From contig JAFDVO010000028.1 of the NCBI GenBank assembly GCA_018268955.1, positions 1-64,000 on the forward strand: 64,000 nucleotides of DNA. Direction: 5' to 3'. Shown piece after piece: positions 16,747 through 26,760 of the stretch. Position numbers and translations under genes: made by a program. Every line of letters starts with the position of its first letter. The stretch's first letter is position 1. The notes under the pieces were generated by a model. It worked only from the letters and a program-made list of their open reading frames with translations. It ran no database searches and was not told the origin of the DNA. This DNA is from Acidobacteriota bacterium. Lineage in GTDB: Bacteria > Acidobacteriota > Vicinamibacteria > Vicinamibacterales > CAVVIG01.

Positions 16747-18364
16747 GACGCACCGCATCGTCGCTATCGTCGCGGCGTTGCTGCTGCTGGTAACGATGGT
16801 GTCGCTGTCCCGTGACTTCGGGTTCACGTGGGACGAACGCTTCCAGCAGAAGTACGGGGAGCAAATCTGGGACTACCTGCACGGGCGCGTACCGCGAGCG
16901 ACGTTCGATACCGACGAGGGAAACCAATACCTGTACGGCGGCCTGTTCGAGATTGTCGCCGTCGCCGCGCAGCATGCCTTGCCCTCTGTCGATCCCTACG
17001 TGGTTCGCCACGCGGTGAACAGCGTGTGGGGCTGGGCGGGGATCGTCATCTGCGGCCTGGCCGCGGGGCACGCCTTCGGGCGCCGCGCGGGGTGGATCGG
17101 GGCCGCGCTGCTCACGGCCGCCCCGCGCTACGTCGGCGATGCGATGAACAATCCCAAGGACATCCCCTTCGCCGCAGCAGCGATGGCCGTGCTCGGCCTC
17201 ACGCTCACGATGGATTGGCGATGTCCGCGCCTGACCTGGTTGCGAGCGGCAGCGCTCACCGGCGCCATTGCGGTCGGCATCGGGATACGTCCGCTGGGGC
17301 TCGTGCTGCTGCTCTACTCGGCAGGGGTGATCGGGCTTGCGTCACTCGTGTGGGCGGTTGCCGGTCGCGGTGCTCCAGCACGCCCGCCCGGCTCCGCCGC
17401 TTCGTCTCGTGAGCCCGGTGCGATGAGGACGCTGGCGATGAACGTCGGCTGGCTGGCGCTCATCGCAGCGGTCGCGATTCCAGCCGGATCGATCTTCTGG
17501 CCATACGCACAGGCGCAGCCGTACGTCCGTCCCCTCACGGCGTTCGTGAAGACGACTCAGCTGGATTGGGCGCGTGGCTTCGATGTGCTGTTCGATGGGC
17601 AGAACCTTGGCGCCGGCGATCTGCCGTGGACCTACGTGCCCGTGTGGCTCGGTATCTCGTTGCCGCCGGTGATCCTGGTCGGCGTCGTCGCATCCTGGCT
17701 CGTGGTACGGCGCGGATTGCAGGAGGCGGTGGCGTGGCTCGGGCTGCTGGCATTTGCCGCCGCGCCGGTGCTGGCCGCGATCGTCCGGCACGCCACCATC
17801 TACGACGGTATCCGTCACCTCCTGTTTGTCATCCCGCCGATCGTGGCGTTGTCAGCCGCCGGGTGGAGCGCCGTGGCGAGCACGCGCGCGCGTGCCGTCG
17901 CCCTGCTGCTCCTCGCGGTCGGGATCGCGGAGCCGGTGCTGTTCCAGCTGCGGAACCACCCGAACCAGATCGTGTACTTCTCGCCTGCGATCGGCGGGCC
18001 GAAGCACGCGTTCGCCCGCTACGACATGGACTACTGGGGGAACAGCGTCCTGCAGGCGGTCGCATGGGCAGACGAGGTTGCGCGGGCCTCGGGCGTGCCG
18101 CTCGTTGTCTCCGGCAACCCGATTCAGGCAGTCGATGCGAACGGCGGGCGCTTTCGTGCGCTGCAGGTCGTGCCGCGTGCTGCGTCCACGTACCACCTGG
18201 ATATCCGGCTGATGCGCGGGCCTTCCGGGGCGTTGAAGGAGTTTGCCGCGCGCCCGGACATCCTCTACACCGTTGCCACGGCAGACGGCACGCCGCTCTG
18301 CATCGTCATTCCCGGTCCGGCATTCCTGCAGGTGTCCGACAGGCTCAAGCTGCGTCGCGACTGA
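16736..18364 (+). CDS. GT-C-like polytopic glycosyltransferase (ArnT/PMT_2-like)
   Basis: 542 residues with roughly ten to twelve hydrophobic helices. The first loop holds FTWDERFQQKYGE, the acidic DE motif typical of GT-C enzymes that use polyprenyl-phosphate sugars, and a later loop NNPKDIPFA is also characteristic. The C-terminal part after residue 430 is soluble and probably outside the membrane. It would transfer the sugar loaded by the upstream GT2 enzyme onto an envelope acceptor; sugar and acceptor are unknown. ATG 16736 overlaps the GT2 stop by 11 nt. Confidence 0.75.
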   Translation: MSSRTHRIVAIVAALLLLVTMVSLSRDFGFTWDERFQQKYGEQIWDYLHGRVPRATFDTDEGNQYLYGGLFEIVAVAAQHALPSVDPYVVRHAVNSVWGWAGIVICGLAAGHAFGRRAGWIGAALLTAAPRYVGDAMNNPKDIPFAAAAMAVLGLTLTMDWRCPRLTWLRAAALTGAIAVGIGIRPLGLVLLLYSAGVIGLASLVWAVAGRGAPARPPGSAASSREPGAMRTLAMNVGWLALIAAVAIPAGSIFWPYAQAQPYVRPLTAFVKTTQLDWARGFDVLFDGQNLGAGDLPWTYVPVWLGISLPPVILVGVVASWLVVRRGLQEAVAWLGLLAFAAAPVLAAIVRHATIYDGIRHLLFVIPPIVALSAAGWSAVASTRARAVALLLLAVGIAEPVLFQLRNHPNQIVYFSPAIGGPKHAFARYDMDYWGNSVLQAVAWADEVARASGVPLVVSGNPIQAVDANGGRFRALQVVPRAASTYHLDIRLMRGPSGALKEFAARPDILYTVATADGTPLCIVIPGPAFLQVSDRLKLRRD

Positions 18365-18423
18365 GACGCAGCTGCGTCCTGCTGTCAGGTGCGCGCGCTG
18401 GCTGCGGTCGGCATCCCTGTCGA

Positions 18424-20628
18424 TCAGCGCGTGACTCGGTACATGCCGATCGCGCCGAAGCCGTCGATCCGTTGAAGGTCCGTCCTGCGCCTGAGTCGCT
18501 CGAGGTCCTCGTCACCGAGCTGGTCTTCGTGGACGAAGACGTGGGTCACGCCGAGGCTGCGAAGGTGCGCCACCGATCGGTCGTCAGGGAAGTGCTCGAG
18601 GGCGTCGAAGTTGCGGTAGTAACTCGGCGGCTGAAGACCGCTGTAGCCATTCACCAGCGGCTGCCAGTTGGCCGTCGAGTTCAGCATGTAGTGGGCGTTG
18701 AACTGAACCGATCGTGGCGGGAGGAACGGCAGTTCGATGACGACCGTGCCCGGGGTGCGCGGCACGCGTGCGTAGATCGGCGCGAGCCCTTCGAATCGCG
18801 CGAGGCCGAGAGGCGCTGCGAGCGACTCCAGCGCGGCCACCGCGACCATGGCGACGGTCAGCGCCGGGTGCCATCGCCTCGGCACGCGCGCGCGAACTGC
18901 CACGAACCCAAATCCCGCCAGCATGGCGACTGACAGGCTTGCGAGCCATCCGAAGCGTGCGGTCGCACGGATGCCCTGCAGCAGCGGAAGGATGGAGTAG
19001 AGCGTCGCATACCCAGGGAGTTTCGACCCGAACGAGAGCGCGACGCCCATGGCGCCCACGACGAGCGCCATGCGGGCGCGGCCGTCTCGGAAGGCCGTGC
19101 CACTGAACACCGCAACGGCCGCCAGCAGCAGACCGAGTGCGCCGGGAAAGAGGACGTTTCCGTCGGCGAACTGCGCGCTCCACGACGCATGGATGCGCGC
19201 GGGCGTGGTCAGGTACGCAGGCCATGAGGCGGCGAAGTTCTCAGCATCACCGAGGGACCTGACGATGTGCAGCTCGCGGCTCACCCATCCGTACGGCAGC
19301 AGGAACGGGACGAGCGCTGCCACCGACACGGCAGCCGCAATCCCCAGCGCCTGCAGCGTGAACAGGGGATGGCGCCGCAGTGCGGTAACGCGCGCGACCG
19401 CGGCTCCGGCCAGTGCGAACGTCGAGAACACGAGCAGGTAGACCGACGTGAGCCCCTGCAGGATGAACCAGCCAGCCAGCCGCACGGCGGATCGTGCAGT
19501 CGGCACTTCAAGCAAACGGTCGAATGCCAGCAGCGCGAGCGGCAGGAACTCGACGTGCTGCGCCTGCAGGTGCGGAATGCGAGATAACGTGTGCGCGTTG
19601 AAGGCGTAGATGCTGCCGGCTATCAGGCCGGCGGCCCATGTGCCGGTCCATCGCCGGATGACGATGGCCATCGTCCATCCACTGAGGGCCATCCCGGCGA
19701 TCAGCAGCACGTTGTAGGTGGCGACGAGCGGCAATCCGGCCCACAGCAGTGGCAAGGCCATGACGGCCTGCACGATCATCGGCTCCGAGTAGGCCAGGGT
19801 ATGACGCTCGGGATAGAACACGTTCCCATCGAACAGGTGCAGCGGGTTGCGCGGGAGCTCATGCGCCACCCAGCCGATGATCCATTCGTTCAGCATCGAA
19901 TCGCGGTTGTCGTGGCGGGTCAGGTGCGCCAGATCCGAGGCAAGGGGCCACGTGTGAATCACGGCGAGGACTGCGAAGAGGGCGAGAGCCGAGAGGTGCG
20001 GATGCGCGATGAGGCGATCGCGCCAGGTCCACGCGAGCGCCGGGATCAACAGCATCGTCACGAACAGCAGCCACTGCGCGGTCACCTCGACGAGGCGCCA
20101 GGCTCGAGCCGTCGTCGGGGAGGTCTTCTCCGGTGTGAACCGCCACGGCGGCACGTTCGCAGCGGGTTCGCCACCGCGTGCGAGTTGCAGGTCGAGTGCG
20201 AACGTTCCTCCGTACTGCACGAAGGTCACGGCGATCGCGTGAGGGCCCGGGTCCAGCTCGAGCGCAGCGGCCTGGGTCTGGAGGCCATGACGCCCCCCGT
20301 TGTCGACGGCCGTGCGGCCATCGACCTGCAGGACCGCGCCATCGTCGGAGGTCAGCGTGAACGTGTAGCGGTCGCGTCGATCGATGACGAGGAACCCGTA
20401 CCAGCGCGCCGCGAAGACCCTGGGCGACGACGCGCGCCACTGGTGCTGGATGGCCGCCGTGGAGGGTGAAGGGTCGATGCCGGTCAGCGCGGGCGTGCCG
20501 TCGATCCGGTCTGAGGCGAAGTACTCGGCTCGAAGCCCGTGTGCTGGGGCGAACGCGGCGCGTGCCGCCAGCAACGAGACCGCGGCCACGAGCGTCGTGA
20601 GGATGAGACGAAGGAGCGCGCGCGGGAT
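18424..20628 (-). CDS. PA14-like domain fused to a GT-C-like polytopic membrane protein; possible ATC start
   Basis: About 734 residues from ATC 20628. Signal peptide PRALLRLILTTLVAAVSLLAARAAFA, then a PA14-like carbohydrate-binding domain (about 30-160; LRAEYF, FLVIDRRDRYTFTLTSDDGAVLQVDG), a membrane helix near 190, about ten further helices and a C-terminal soluble domain (from 620; YARVPRTPGTVVIELPF). The layout suggests sugar recognition coupled to glycan transfer in the envelope. The first GTG (20589) would delete the basic part of the signal peptide. Upstream of it the frame has no ATG, GTG or TTG before a TAG that forms part of TAGAAT-N6-ATC, identical to the GT2 gene. It faces the GT-C gene, 59 nt away. 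Confidence 0.75.
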   Translation of the reverse strand: MPRALLRLILTTLVAAVSLLAARAAFAPAHGLRAEYFASDRIDGTPALTGIDPSPSTAAIQHQWRASSPRVFAARWYGFLVIDRRDRYTFTLTSDDGAVLQVDGRTAVDNGGRHGLQTQAAALELDPGPHAIAVTFVQYGGTFALDLQLARGGEPAANVPPWRFTPEKTSPTTARAWRLVEVTAQWLLFVTMLLIPALAWTWRDRLIAHPHLSALALFAVLAVIHTWPLASDLAHLTRHDNRDSMLNEWIIGWVAHELPRNPLHLFDGNVFYPERHTLAYSEPMIVQAVMALPLLWAGLPLVATYNVLLIAGMALSGWTMAIVIRRWTGTWAAGLIAGSIYAFNAHTLSRIPHLQAQHVEFLPLALLAFDRLLEVPTARSAVRLAGWFILQGLTSVYLLVFSTFALAGAAVARVTALRRHPLFTLQALGIAAAVSVAALVPFLLPYGWVSRELHIVRSLGDAENFAASWPAYLTTPARIHASWSAQFADGNVLFPGALGLLLAAVAVFSGTAFRDGRARMALVVGAMGVALSFGSKLPGYATLYSILPLLQGIRATARFGWLASLSVAMLAGFGFVAVRARVPRRWHPALTVAMVAVAALESLAAPLGLARFEGLAPIYARVPRTPGTVVIELPFLPPRSVQFNAHYMLNSTANWQPLVNGYSGLQPPSYYRNFDALEHFPDDRSVAHLRSLGVTHVFVHEDQLGDEDLERLRRRTDLQRIDGFGAIGMYRVTR

Positions 20629-20634
20629 GCCGGT

Positions 20635-20640
20635 ATTCTA
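20635..20640 (-). promoter_or_regulatory. -10 hexamer TAGAAT for the PA14 gene
   Basis: On the minus strand TAGAAT is followed by six bases and then ATC (20628-20626) in frame with the PA14 gene. Same architecture as at 15988. Confidence 0.55.
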
Positions 20641-20779
20641 AACGAGCGTCCGGCGGCGGGAGCGATCGGCGAACCGGCGTACGTACCCGATCTGGCGTCT
20701 CCTTGTCGAGTGCAGGCGCTTTGACGCCAGATCGCGGCGGGGGGTTCGCTTTTCGGCGCAAAAAGGTTACGCTGTGCTC

Positions 20780-20991
20780 TCCCGGCGGTGGTCGCACCGG
20801 GCTCACGACAGACAGACACGACAGATCGGCGACAGGCGGCGATCTCGCGGCAGCATGCGGGAGGCGTCGTGCGCGGGCTGCACCACATGGGTCTGCGCGG
20901 AGAGACGGGTGTGGAAGCGGACGCGCGAGAGGGAGCGGGCGTCCGGCGGCAGCCCGGCGGTGCCGGAAAAACGGCGATTTGTGCCGTTTTT
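20780..20991 (+). ncRNA. Possible non-coding or leader RNA upstream of the ACIII operon
   Basis: The 509-nt gap 20641-21149 has no convincing gene. It contains a TACGCT -10 (20768-20773) with a weak TTCGCT -35 17 nt before it, and ends in a terminator-like hairpin (20967-20991). A transcript of about 210 nt would fit a small RNA or an attenuated leader. This is a hypothesis from spacing only. Confidence 0.25.
20967..20991 (+). terminator. Hairpin with U tract (AAAAACGGC / GCCGTTTTT)
   Basis: A perfect 9-bp inverted repeat with a 7-nt loop, A-rich on the left arm and ending in five Ts on the right. It could terminate in either direction and separates upstream DNA from the respiratory operon promoter. 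Confidence 0.55.
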
Positions 20992-21011
20992 GTGCGGAAC
21001 CTTGACGGCTA

Positions 21012-21027
21012 CGTGAAATCTTTCACA
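21012..21027. promoter_or_regulatory. CRP/FNR-family-like operator (CGTGA-N6-TCACA)
   Basis: CGTGA (21012-21016), six bases, TCACA (21023-21027); the inner 14 bp GTGAAA-TC-TTTCAC is symmetric. Half-sites and spacing match the TGTGA-N6-TCACA consensus of CRP-type regulators. It lies 122 nt before actA, just upstream of a possible promoter (TTGTCG, 18 nt, TGTAAG). Confidence 0.5.
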
Positions 21028-21149
21028 AAATAGTTGTCGCGCTTCGGCGCCAAACACTGTAAGCTCCCTGAGACTCGTTCGGCGGTGCCACCTCCACGCA
21101 GGCATGAGCCTGTGCGCGGGCAGGTGCGCGCGCCGCCCCATACGGACTG

Positions 21150-21839
21150 ATGTCGCAGATCTTTCCTCGAAGCGCCAATACCATCTCCCGCGTCAGCATT
21201 GTCGGCGCGGTGCTCCTTATCGGCCTGCTGCTCGGGCTGGTATACGAACTCGGAGCCTCCCCCTGGGTCACGCGGCAATACGTCGCGCGCGAGCAGCCGA
21301 TCCAGTTCAGCCACGAGCGCCATGTGGCAGGCAACGGCATCGACTGTCGTTACTGTCATACGTCGGTCGAGCAGTCGCGGTTCGCGGGCATCCCGCCGAC
21401 CAAGACCTGCATGAACTGCCACTCCCAGATCTTCTCCAATGCCCCGTTCCTCGAGCCGGTGCGTGCGAGCTTCAACTCGAACAAGCCGCTGCGCTGGACG
21501 CGGGTGCACGACCTGCCGGACTTCGTGTACTTCGACCACAGCATCCACGTGAGCAAGGGCGTCGGATGCACGACCTGCCACGGCCAGGTCGACCGCATGC
21601 CGCTCATGTGGCAGAACAGCACGCTGCAGATGGCGTGGTGCCTGGACTGCCACCGGAACCCGGAGCGCAACGTTCGGCCGCGGTCCGAGGTGTTCTCGGT
21701 TTCCTACCAGCCACCGTCGTCGCAGCATGAGGTGACGGTGAACGGCAAGACCTTCACTGACCAGGTCGAGATGGGCAAGGCACTGGTCGCCGAATATCAG
21801 ATTCAGAAGCTTACGAGCTGCTCGACGTGTCATCGATGA
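21150..21839 (+). CDS. actA: ACIII subunit ActA, pentahaem cytochrome c
   Basis: 229 residues: one N-terminal membrane anchor (IVGAVLLIGLLLGLVYEL), then five CxxCH haem sites (CRYCH, CMNCH, CTTCH, CLDCH, CSTCH) on the periplasmic side. It belongs to alternative complex III, a quinol:cytochrome c/oxidase oxidoreductase that replaces the bc1 complex. Electrons are thought to pass from the ActB/ActC side through ActA and ActE to the oxidase. First gene of a 12-gene operon. The leader is over 100 nt and holds the CRP-like site. Confidence 0.95.
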   Translation: MSQIFPRSANTISRVSIVGAVLLIGLLLGLVYELGASPWVTRQYVAREQPIQFSHERHVAGNGIDCRYCHTSVEQSRFAGIPPTKTCMNCHSQIFSNAPFLEPVRASFNSNKPLRWTRVHDLPDFVYFDHSIHVSKGVGCTTCHGQVDRMPLMWQNSTLQMAWCLDCHRNPERNVRPRSEVFSVSYQPPSSQHEVTVNGKTFTDQVEMGKALVAEYQIQKLTSCSTCHR

Positions 21840-24793
21840 AGACCGGAAAAGCCTTCTGGCGGACGCTGGACGAGCTCGCGGACGATCCGTCGTTCGTCGA
21901 GCGCCTCCACAACGAATTCCCCTCGCAGGTCGAGGCGATCACGGACCCGACCACGCGTCGGACGTTCATGAAGCTGATGGGCGCCTCTCTGGCGCTCGCC
22001 GGCGTGACTGCCTGTACGACCCAGCCTGCGGAAGACATCGTTCCCTACGTTCGGCAGCCTGAGGACCTGGTGCCGGGCAAGCCGATGTTCTTCGCCACGG
22101 CGATGACGCTTGGTGGCGTGGCGACCGGCCTGCTGGTCGAGAGCCACGAAGGGCGTCCGACGAAGGTCGAGGGCAACCCGCAGCATCCGAGCAGCCTCGG
22201 CGCGGCCGACGTCTTCGCGCAGGCGTCGATCCTCAACCTCTACGATCCGGACCGCGTGCAGACGCTCACCGAGTCGGGCGACGTCACCTCCTGGCCGGTG
22301 TTCATCACCACGATGAAGGCGGCCATGGCCGCGCAGGCGCCCCTCAACGGCGCCGGCATCCGCGTCCTCACGGAGGCGGTCAGCTCCCCGACGCTGGCGG
22401 CGCAGATCAGTGAATTCGTCGGCCGCTTCCCCGAGGCGAAGTGGCACCAGTGGGAGCCGGTGGGCCGCAACAATGCGCGCCTGGGCTCCAAGCTCGCGTT
22501 CGGTGAGTTCGTCGACGCGCAGTACAGCATCGAGAAGGCTGACGTCATCCTCTCGCTCGACGCGGACTTCCTGGCCAGCGGCCCGGGCAGCCTCGCGCAC
22601 GCCCGCCAGTTCGCCTCGCGTCGTCGTGTCGAGGAAGGCCACTCGATGAATCGGCTCTACGTCGCGGAGACGATGCCGACGTCGACCGGGTCGCGCGCGG
22701 ATCACCGTCTGCCGCTGAAGCCGAGCGAGATCGAGGGGCTGGCCCGCCAGATCGCAGCTGGCGTCGGCGTGGGCTCCGCGTCCGCGGGCTCCGGCGAGGC
22801 GGCGAAGTGGGCTGCGGCCGTGGCGAAGGATCTTCAGGCGCATCGTGGCACGAGCCTCGTGATCGCGGGCGACGCGCAGCCGCCGGCCGTCCACGCGCTT
22901 GCCCATGCAATGAACCAGGCGCTCGGCAACGTCGGCCAGACCGTCACCTACACGCGGACGGCGGAAGCGGAGCCGGTCGATCAGGTCACCTCACTGAAGG
23001 ATCTCGTCGCCGACATGGCGGCGGGCAAGGTGGACCTGCTCGTCATCCTCGGCGGCAACCCGGTCTACACCTCGCCTGCTGACCTCGAGTTCTCGAAGGC
23101 ACTCGACAAGGTCCAGACGCGCGTCTACCTCACGCAGTTCAACGACGAGACGGCCGAGCGGTGCCAGTGGGTCATCCCGGAGGCGCACTTCCTCGAGTCA
23201 TGGAGTGACGCCCGGGGCCACGACGGCACCGCGGCGATCGTGCAGCCGCTCATCGCACCACTCTATGGCGGCCGGTCCGCGCACGAAGTGGTTGCGGTCT
23301 TCTCGGACAAGCCGGAGCAGACCGGCCACGACATCGTGAAGTCGTTCTGGCAGGCCGAGAAGCCGGCTGCCGACTTCGACGCGCAGTGGCGCCGGTGGCT
23401 GCACGACGGCATCATCCCTGGCACCGCGTTCGAGCCGAAGACGGTCACCCTCGCGGCTGCGGCGGTCAACACCCCAGCGCCGGCGGAGGGCGGCGCCGGC
23501 ATCGAGATCGCGTTCCGGCCCGACCCGGCCGTGTTCGACGGGCGGTTCGCGAACAACGGCTGGCTGCAGGAGCTGCCGAAGCCCATCACGCGCATCGTCT
23601 GGGACAACGCGGTCATTGCGAGCCCGGCGACCGCGGACAAGCTGAAGGCCTCCAACTCGCCCGCATCGCGCGGGGGTGAGCACGGCACGATCGAGAGCTC
23701 GGTCGTCGAGATCAAGTTCAATGGGCGCACCGTTCGCGGCCCGATCTTCGGCGTGCCCGGCCATCCGGACGATTGCGTGACCGTGCACCTCGGGTACGGC
23801 CGGACGCGTGCGGGGCACATCGGCAACGGCCCGGGCTTCAACGCTTACGCGCTGCGCACGGCTGACGCCCTCTGGGCCGGCCGTGGCGCGCAGGTGACGA
23901 CGACGGACGACACGTTCCCGCTGGCCTGCACCCAGTACCACCACCTGATGGAAGGCCGCGGCATGGTCCGGGCGGTCTCGCTCGAGGAGTTCCAGAAGAA
24001 CCCCGAGTCGGTCCATGAGGGGTTCGAGGCGCCGGCGCGCACCATCACGCTGTATCCCGACTGGAAGTACGAGGGCTACAAGTGGGGGATGCAGATCGAC
24101 GTCAACGCCTGCATCGGCTGCAATGCCTGCGTGGTCGCCTGCCACGCCGAGAACAACATCGCCGTGGTCGGCAAGGATCAGGTGCTCCGCGGCCGTGAGA
24201 TGCACTGGCTGCGCATCGACACCTACCACTCCGGCAACGACCCGAACCGCGCGGACGAGACCTACTTCCAGCCGGTCCCCTGCATGCAGTGCGAGAACGC
24301 GCCCTGCGAAGTGGTCTGTCCGGTCGGCGCGACCGTGCACAGCCACGAAGGGCTGAACGACATGGTCTACAACCGCTGTGTCGGCACCCGCTACTGCTCG
24401 AACAACTGCCCGTACAAGGTCCGTCGCTTCAACTACCTGCTCTACTCGGACTGGGATACGGCCAGCTACAAGCTGGGTCGCAACCCTGACGTGTCGGTCC
24501 GCAGCCGCGGCGTGATGGAGAAGTGCACCTACTGCGTGCAGCGCATCACCGTAGCCAAGATCGAGTCGGAGAAGGAGAACCGTCGCGTTCGCGACGGCGA
24601 AATCAAGACGGCCTGCCAGCAGACGTGCCCGACGGACGCGATCATCTTCGGTGATCTCAACGATCCGAACAGCCGGGTGGCGAAGCTGCAGAAGGAAGAG
24701 CGCACCTACGCGCTCCTGGCAGAACTGAACACGCGGCCGCGGACGCAGTACATGGCGGCCATTCGCAACGTGAATCCGGAACTGAGCGCATAG
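21836..24793 (+). CDS. actB: ACIII subunit ActB, molybdopterin-oxidoreductase-like and iron-sulfur domains fused
   Basis: 985 residues from ATG 21836 (overlaps the actA stop, ATGA). A twin-arginine signal follows a short cytosolic-looking lead: [22 protein letters not shown] near 42-63, the Cys suggesting a lipid anchor. Residues 75-720 resemble the molybdopterin-oxidoreductase fold, known in this family to have lost the cofactor. The C-terminal part (about 745-960) is a polyferredoxin with [35 protein letters not shown] and CTYC...CQQTC, enough for several Fe-S clusters. Confidence 0.95.
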   Translation: MKTGKAFWRTLDELADDPSFVERLHNEFPSQVEAITDPTTRRTFMKLMGASLALAGVTACTTQPAEDIVPYVRQPEDLVPGKPMFFATAMTLGGVATGLLVESHEGRPTKVEGNPQHPSSLGAADVFAQASILNLYDPDRVQTLTESGDVTSWPVFITTMKAAMAAQAPLNGAGIRVLTEAVSSPTLAAQISEFVGRFPEAKWHQWEPVGRNNARLGSKLAFGEFVDAQYSIEKADVILSLDADFLASGPGSLAHARQFASRRRVEEGHSMNRLYVAETMPTSTGSRADHRLPLKPSEIEGLARQIAAGVGVGSASAGSGEAAKWAAAVAKDLQAHRGTSLVIAGDAQPPAVHALAHAMNQALGNVGQTVTYTRTAEAEPVDQVTSLKDLVADMAAGKVDLLVILGGNPVYTSPADLEFSKALDKVQTRVYLTQFNDETAERCQWVIPEAHFLESWSDARGHDGTAAIVQPLIAPLYGGRSAHEVVAVFSDKPEQTGHDIVKSFWQAEKPAADFDAQWRRWLHDGIIPGTAFEPKTVTLAAAAVNTPAPAEGGAGIEIAFRPDPAVFDGRFANNGWLQELPKPITRIVWDNAVIASPATADKLKASNSPASRGGEHGTIESSVVEIKFNGRTVRGPIFGVPGHPDDCVTVHLGYGRTRAGHIGNGPGFNAYALRTADALWAGRGAQVTTTDDTFPLACTQYHHLMEGRGMVRAVSLEEFQKNPESVHEGFEAPARTITLYPDWKYEGYKWGMQIDVNACIGCNACVVACHAENNIAVVGKDQVLRGREMHWLRIDTYHSGNDPNRADETYFQPVPCMQCENAPCEVVCPVGATVHSHEGLNDMVYNRCVGTRYCSNNCPYKVRRFNYLLYSDWDTASYKLGRNPDVSVRSRGVMEKCTYCVQRITVAKIESEKENRRVRDGEIKTACQQTCPTDAIIFGDLNDPNSRVAKLQKEERTYALLAELNTRPRTQYMAAIRNVNPELSA

Positions 24794-26200
24794 ATGGCAC
24801 AGAGCAACCAGCCTCTCGCCGATCGGATGGAGCCGGTCGCCGGGTCGGGCACGCCAATCGTCATCGCACCGGGGCATACGTTCGCCTCGGTCACCGACAA
24901 GATCAGCTCCATCGTCCTGACGCAGCGGACGCCGGTCGGCTACTACATCGCGCTGCTGACGGCGGCGGGTCTGGCCGGCCTGCTCCTGATGTCGCTGTCC
25001 TACCTCGTCGTGAAGGGCATCGGGATCTGGGGTAACAACATCCCGGTCGGCTGGGCATTCGACATCACGAACTTCGTCTGGTGGATCGGTATCGGCCACG
25101 CCGGCACGCTGATCTCTGCCATCCTGCTGCTCCTCAAGCAGACCTGGCGCACGTCGATCAACCGGTTTGCCGAGGCGATGACGCTCTTCGCGGTCGCCTG
25201 CGCGGGCATCTTCCCGCTGTTCCACACCGGTCGTCCGTGGCTCGCGTACTGGCTGTTCCCGATTCCGAACACCATGTCGGTGTGGCCGCAGTTCCGCAGC
25301 CCGCTGATCTGGGACGTGTTTGCGGTTTCGACCTACGCGACCGTGTCCGCGCTGTTCTGGTATGTCGGCCTGGTGCCGGACGTGGCGACGCTCCGTGATC
25401 GTGCGCAGGGCAAGGTCGCCCAGCGCATCTACGGCATGATGTCGCTCGGCTGGCGTGGATCGGCCCGTCACTGGCATCGCTACGAGACGGCCTACCTCCT
25501 CCTGGCGGGGCTCTCGACGCCGCTCGTCGTCTCCGTCCACTCGGTCGTCAGCTTCGACTTCTCGGTGTCCATCCTTCCGGGCTGGCACACGACGATCTTT
25601 CCGCCCTACTTCGTCGCCGGCGCCATCTACTCCGGCTTCGCGATGGTGCTGACGCTCGCCATTCCGATGCGCGTCGTCTACGGGCTGGAGGACTTCATCA
25701 CGATGCGGCACCTGCAGAACATGGCGAAGGTCATGCTGCTGACGGGCCTCATCGTCGCCTACGGCTACGGCGTGGAAGCGTTCATGGCGTGGTACGGCGG
25801 CAACTACTACGAGGGCTTCATGATGCTGAACCGCATCAATGGACCCTACTGGCCGCAGTACTGGGCACTCATCTTCTGCAACGTGATCTTCCCGCAGCTC
25901 CTGTGGTTCAAGAAGATCCGGATGAACGTGCCGATGCTCTTCGTCATCTCGATCGTCGTGAACGTCGGCATGTGGCTCGAGCGCTTCGTCATCATCGTGC
26001 TCAGCCTGCACCGCGACTTCCTGCCCTCCTCGTGGGGCATGTTCCGGCCGACCTTCTGGGACTGGTCGACCTACGTCGGCACCATCGGTCTGTTCCTGAC
26101 TCTCTTCTTCCTGTTCGTGCGGCTGCTGCCGGCCATCTCCATCTTCGAGATGCGCACCATCGTTCCGGAAGCCAAGGTCCAGGAAGGGCACGGGCACTGA
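24794..26200 (+). CDS. actC: ACIII subunit ActC, NrfD/PsrC-like quinol-binding membrane protein
   Basis: 468 residues, about ten hydrophobic helices, starting directly after the actB stop. Features of the NrfD family: [21 protein letters not shown], the FHTGRPW loop and YEDF-like [10 protein letters not shown]. It oxidises menaquinol at the periplasmic face and passes electrons to ActB. The C-terminus is His-rich (EGHGH). Confidence 0.95.
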   Translation: MAQSNQPLADRMEPVAGSGTPIVIAPGHTFASVTDKISSIVLTQRTPVGYYIALLTAAGLAGLLLMSLSYLVVKGIGIWGNNIPVGWAFDITNFVWWIGIGHAGTLISAILLLLKQTWRTSINRFAEAMTLFAVACAGIFPLFHTGRPWLAYWLFPIPNTMSVWPQFRSPLIWDVFAVSTYATVSALFWYVGLVPDVATLRDRAQGKVAQRIYGMMSLGWRGSARHWHRYETAYLLLAGLSTPLVVSVHSVVSFDFSVSILPGWHTTIFPPYFVAGAIYSGFAMVLTLAIPMRVVYGLEDFITMRHLQNMAKVMLLTGLIVAYGYGVEAFMAWYGGNYYEGFMMLNRINGPYWPQYWALIFCNVIFPQLLWFKKIRMNVPMLFVISIVVNVGMWLERFVIIVLSLHRDFLPSSWGMFRPTFWDWSTYVGTIGLFLTLFFLFVRLLPAISIFEMRTIVPEAKVQEGHGH

Positions 26201-26201
26201 G

Positions 26202-26753
26202 ATGAGCGCGAGCACTCCTTCGACAGCGATTCACGGCCTCATGGCCGAGTTCGAGACGGCGACGCAGCTGGTCGCCGCCGCCACCAAGACGCGTGAGGCA
26301 GGGTACGTCGACGTCGACGCCTACTCGCCGATCCCGATCGAGGAACTGCACCACGCGATCGGCTTCCCGCACACGAAGCTTCCGCTGATGGTGCTCATCG
26401 GCGGGCTCCTCGGTGGCATGGGCGGCTTCTCGCTCGAGTACTGGGTGTCGGCCGTGGCATACCCGCTGAACATCGGCGGCAAGCCGCTCGTGAGCTGGCC
26501 GATGTTCATTCCGGTCACCTTCGAGTGCACGATTCTCGCGGCCTCGCTGACGGCGGTGTTCGGGATGCTCATGCTGAACAAGCTCCCGATGCCGTACCAC
26601 CCGGTGTTCAACGTACCGCGGTTCGCGATGGCGAGCCGCAACCGGTTCTTCCTCTGCATCGAGGCAACGGACCGTCAGTTCGATCTGGACCGCACGCGCG
26701 AGTTCCTGACCTCTCTCGACGGCGCCCACGAGGTGACCGCCGTTGCGAACTAA
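26202..26753 (+). CDS. actD: ACIII subunit ActD (DUF3341)
   Basis: 183 residues with two membrane helices (LMVLIGGLLGGMGGFSLEYWV near 65 and a second near 110). The N-terminal GLMAEFETATQLVAAATKTREAGY and the central YSPIPIEELHHAIGF are the DUF3341 signature. A structural subunit without cofactors. Confidence 0.93.
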   Translation: MSASTPSTAIHGLMAEFETATQLVAAATKTREAGYVDVDAYSPIPIEELHHAIGFPHTKLPLMVLIGGLLGGMGGFSLEYWVSAVAYPLNIGGKPLVSWPMFIPVTFECTILAASLTAVFGMLMLNKLPMPYHPVFNVPRFAMASRNRFFLCIEATDRQFDLDRTREFLTSLDGAHEVTAVAN

Positions 26754-26760
26754 GGTGCCC

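Noticed and set aside
20774-21016. Short plus-strand frames in the gap before actA
   Set aside because: They begin directly on the candidate -10 box or end inside the terminator hairpin and have random Arg-rich composition.
23198-26215. Open frame of about 1005 codons antisense to actB and actC
   Set aside because: It has highly repetitive Arg/His/Asp/Val composition and no domain; it is the expected shadow of high-GC genes on the other strand.
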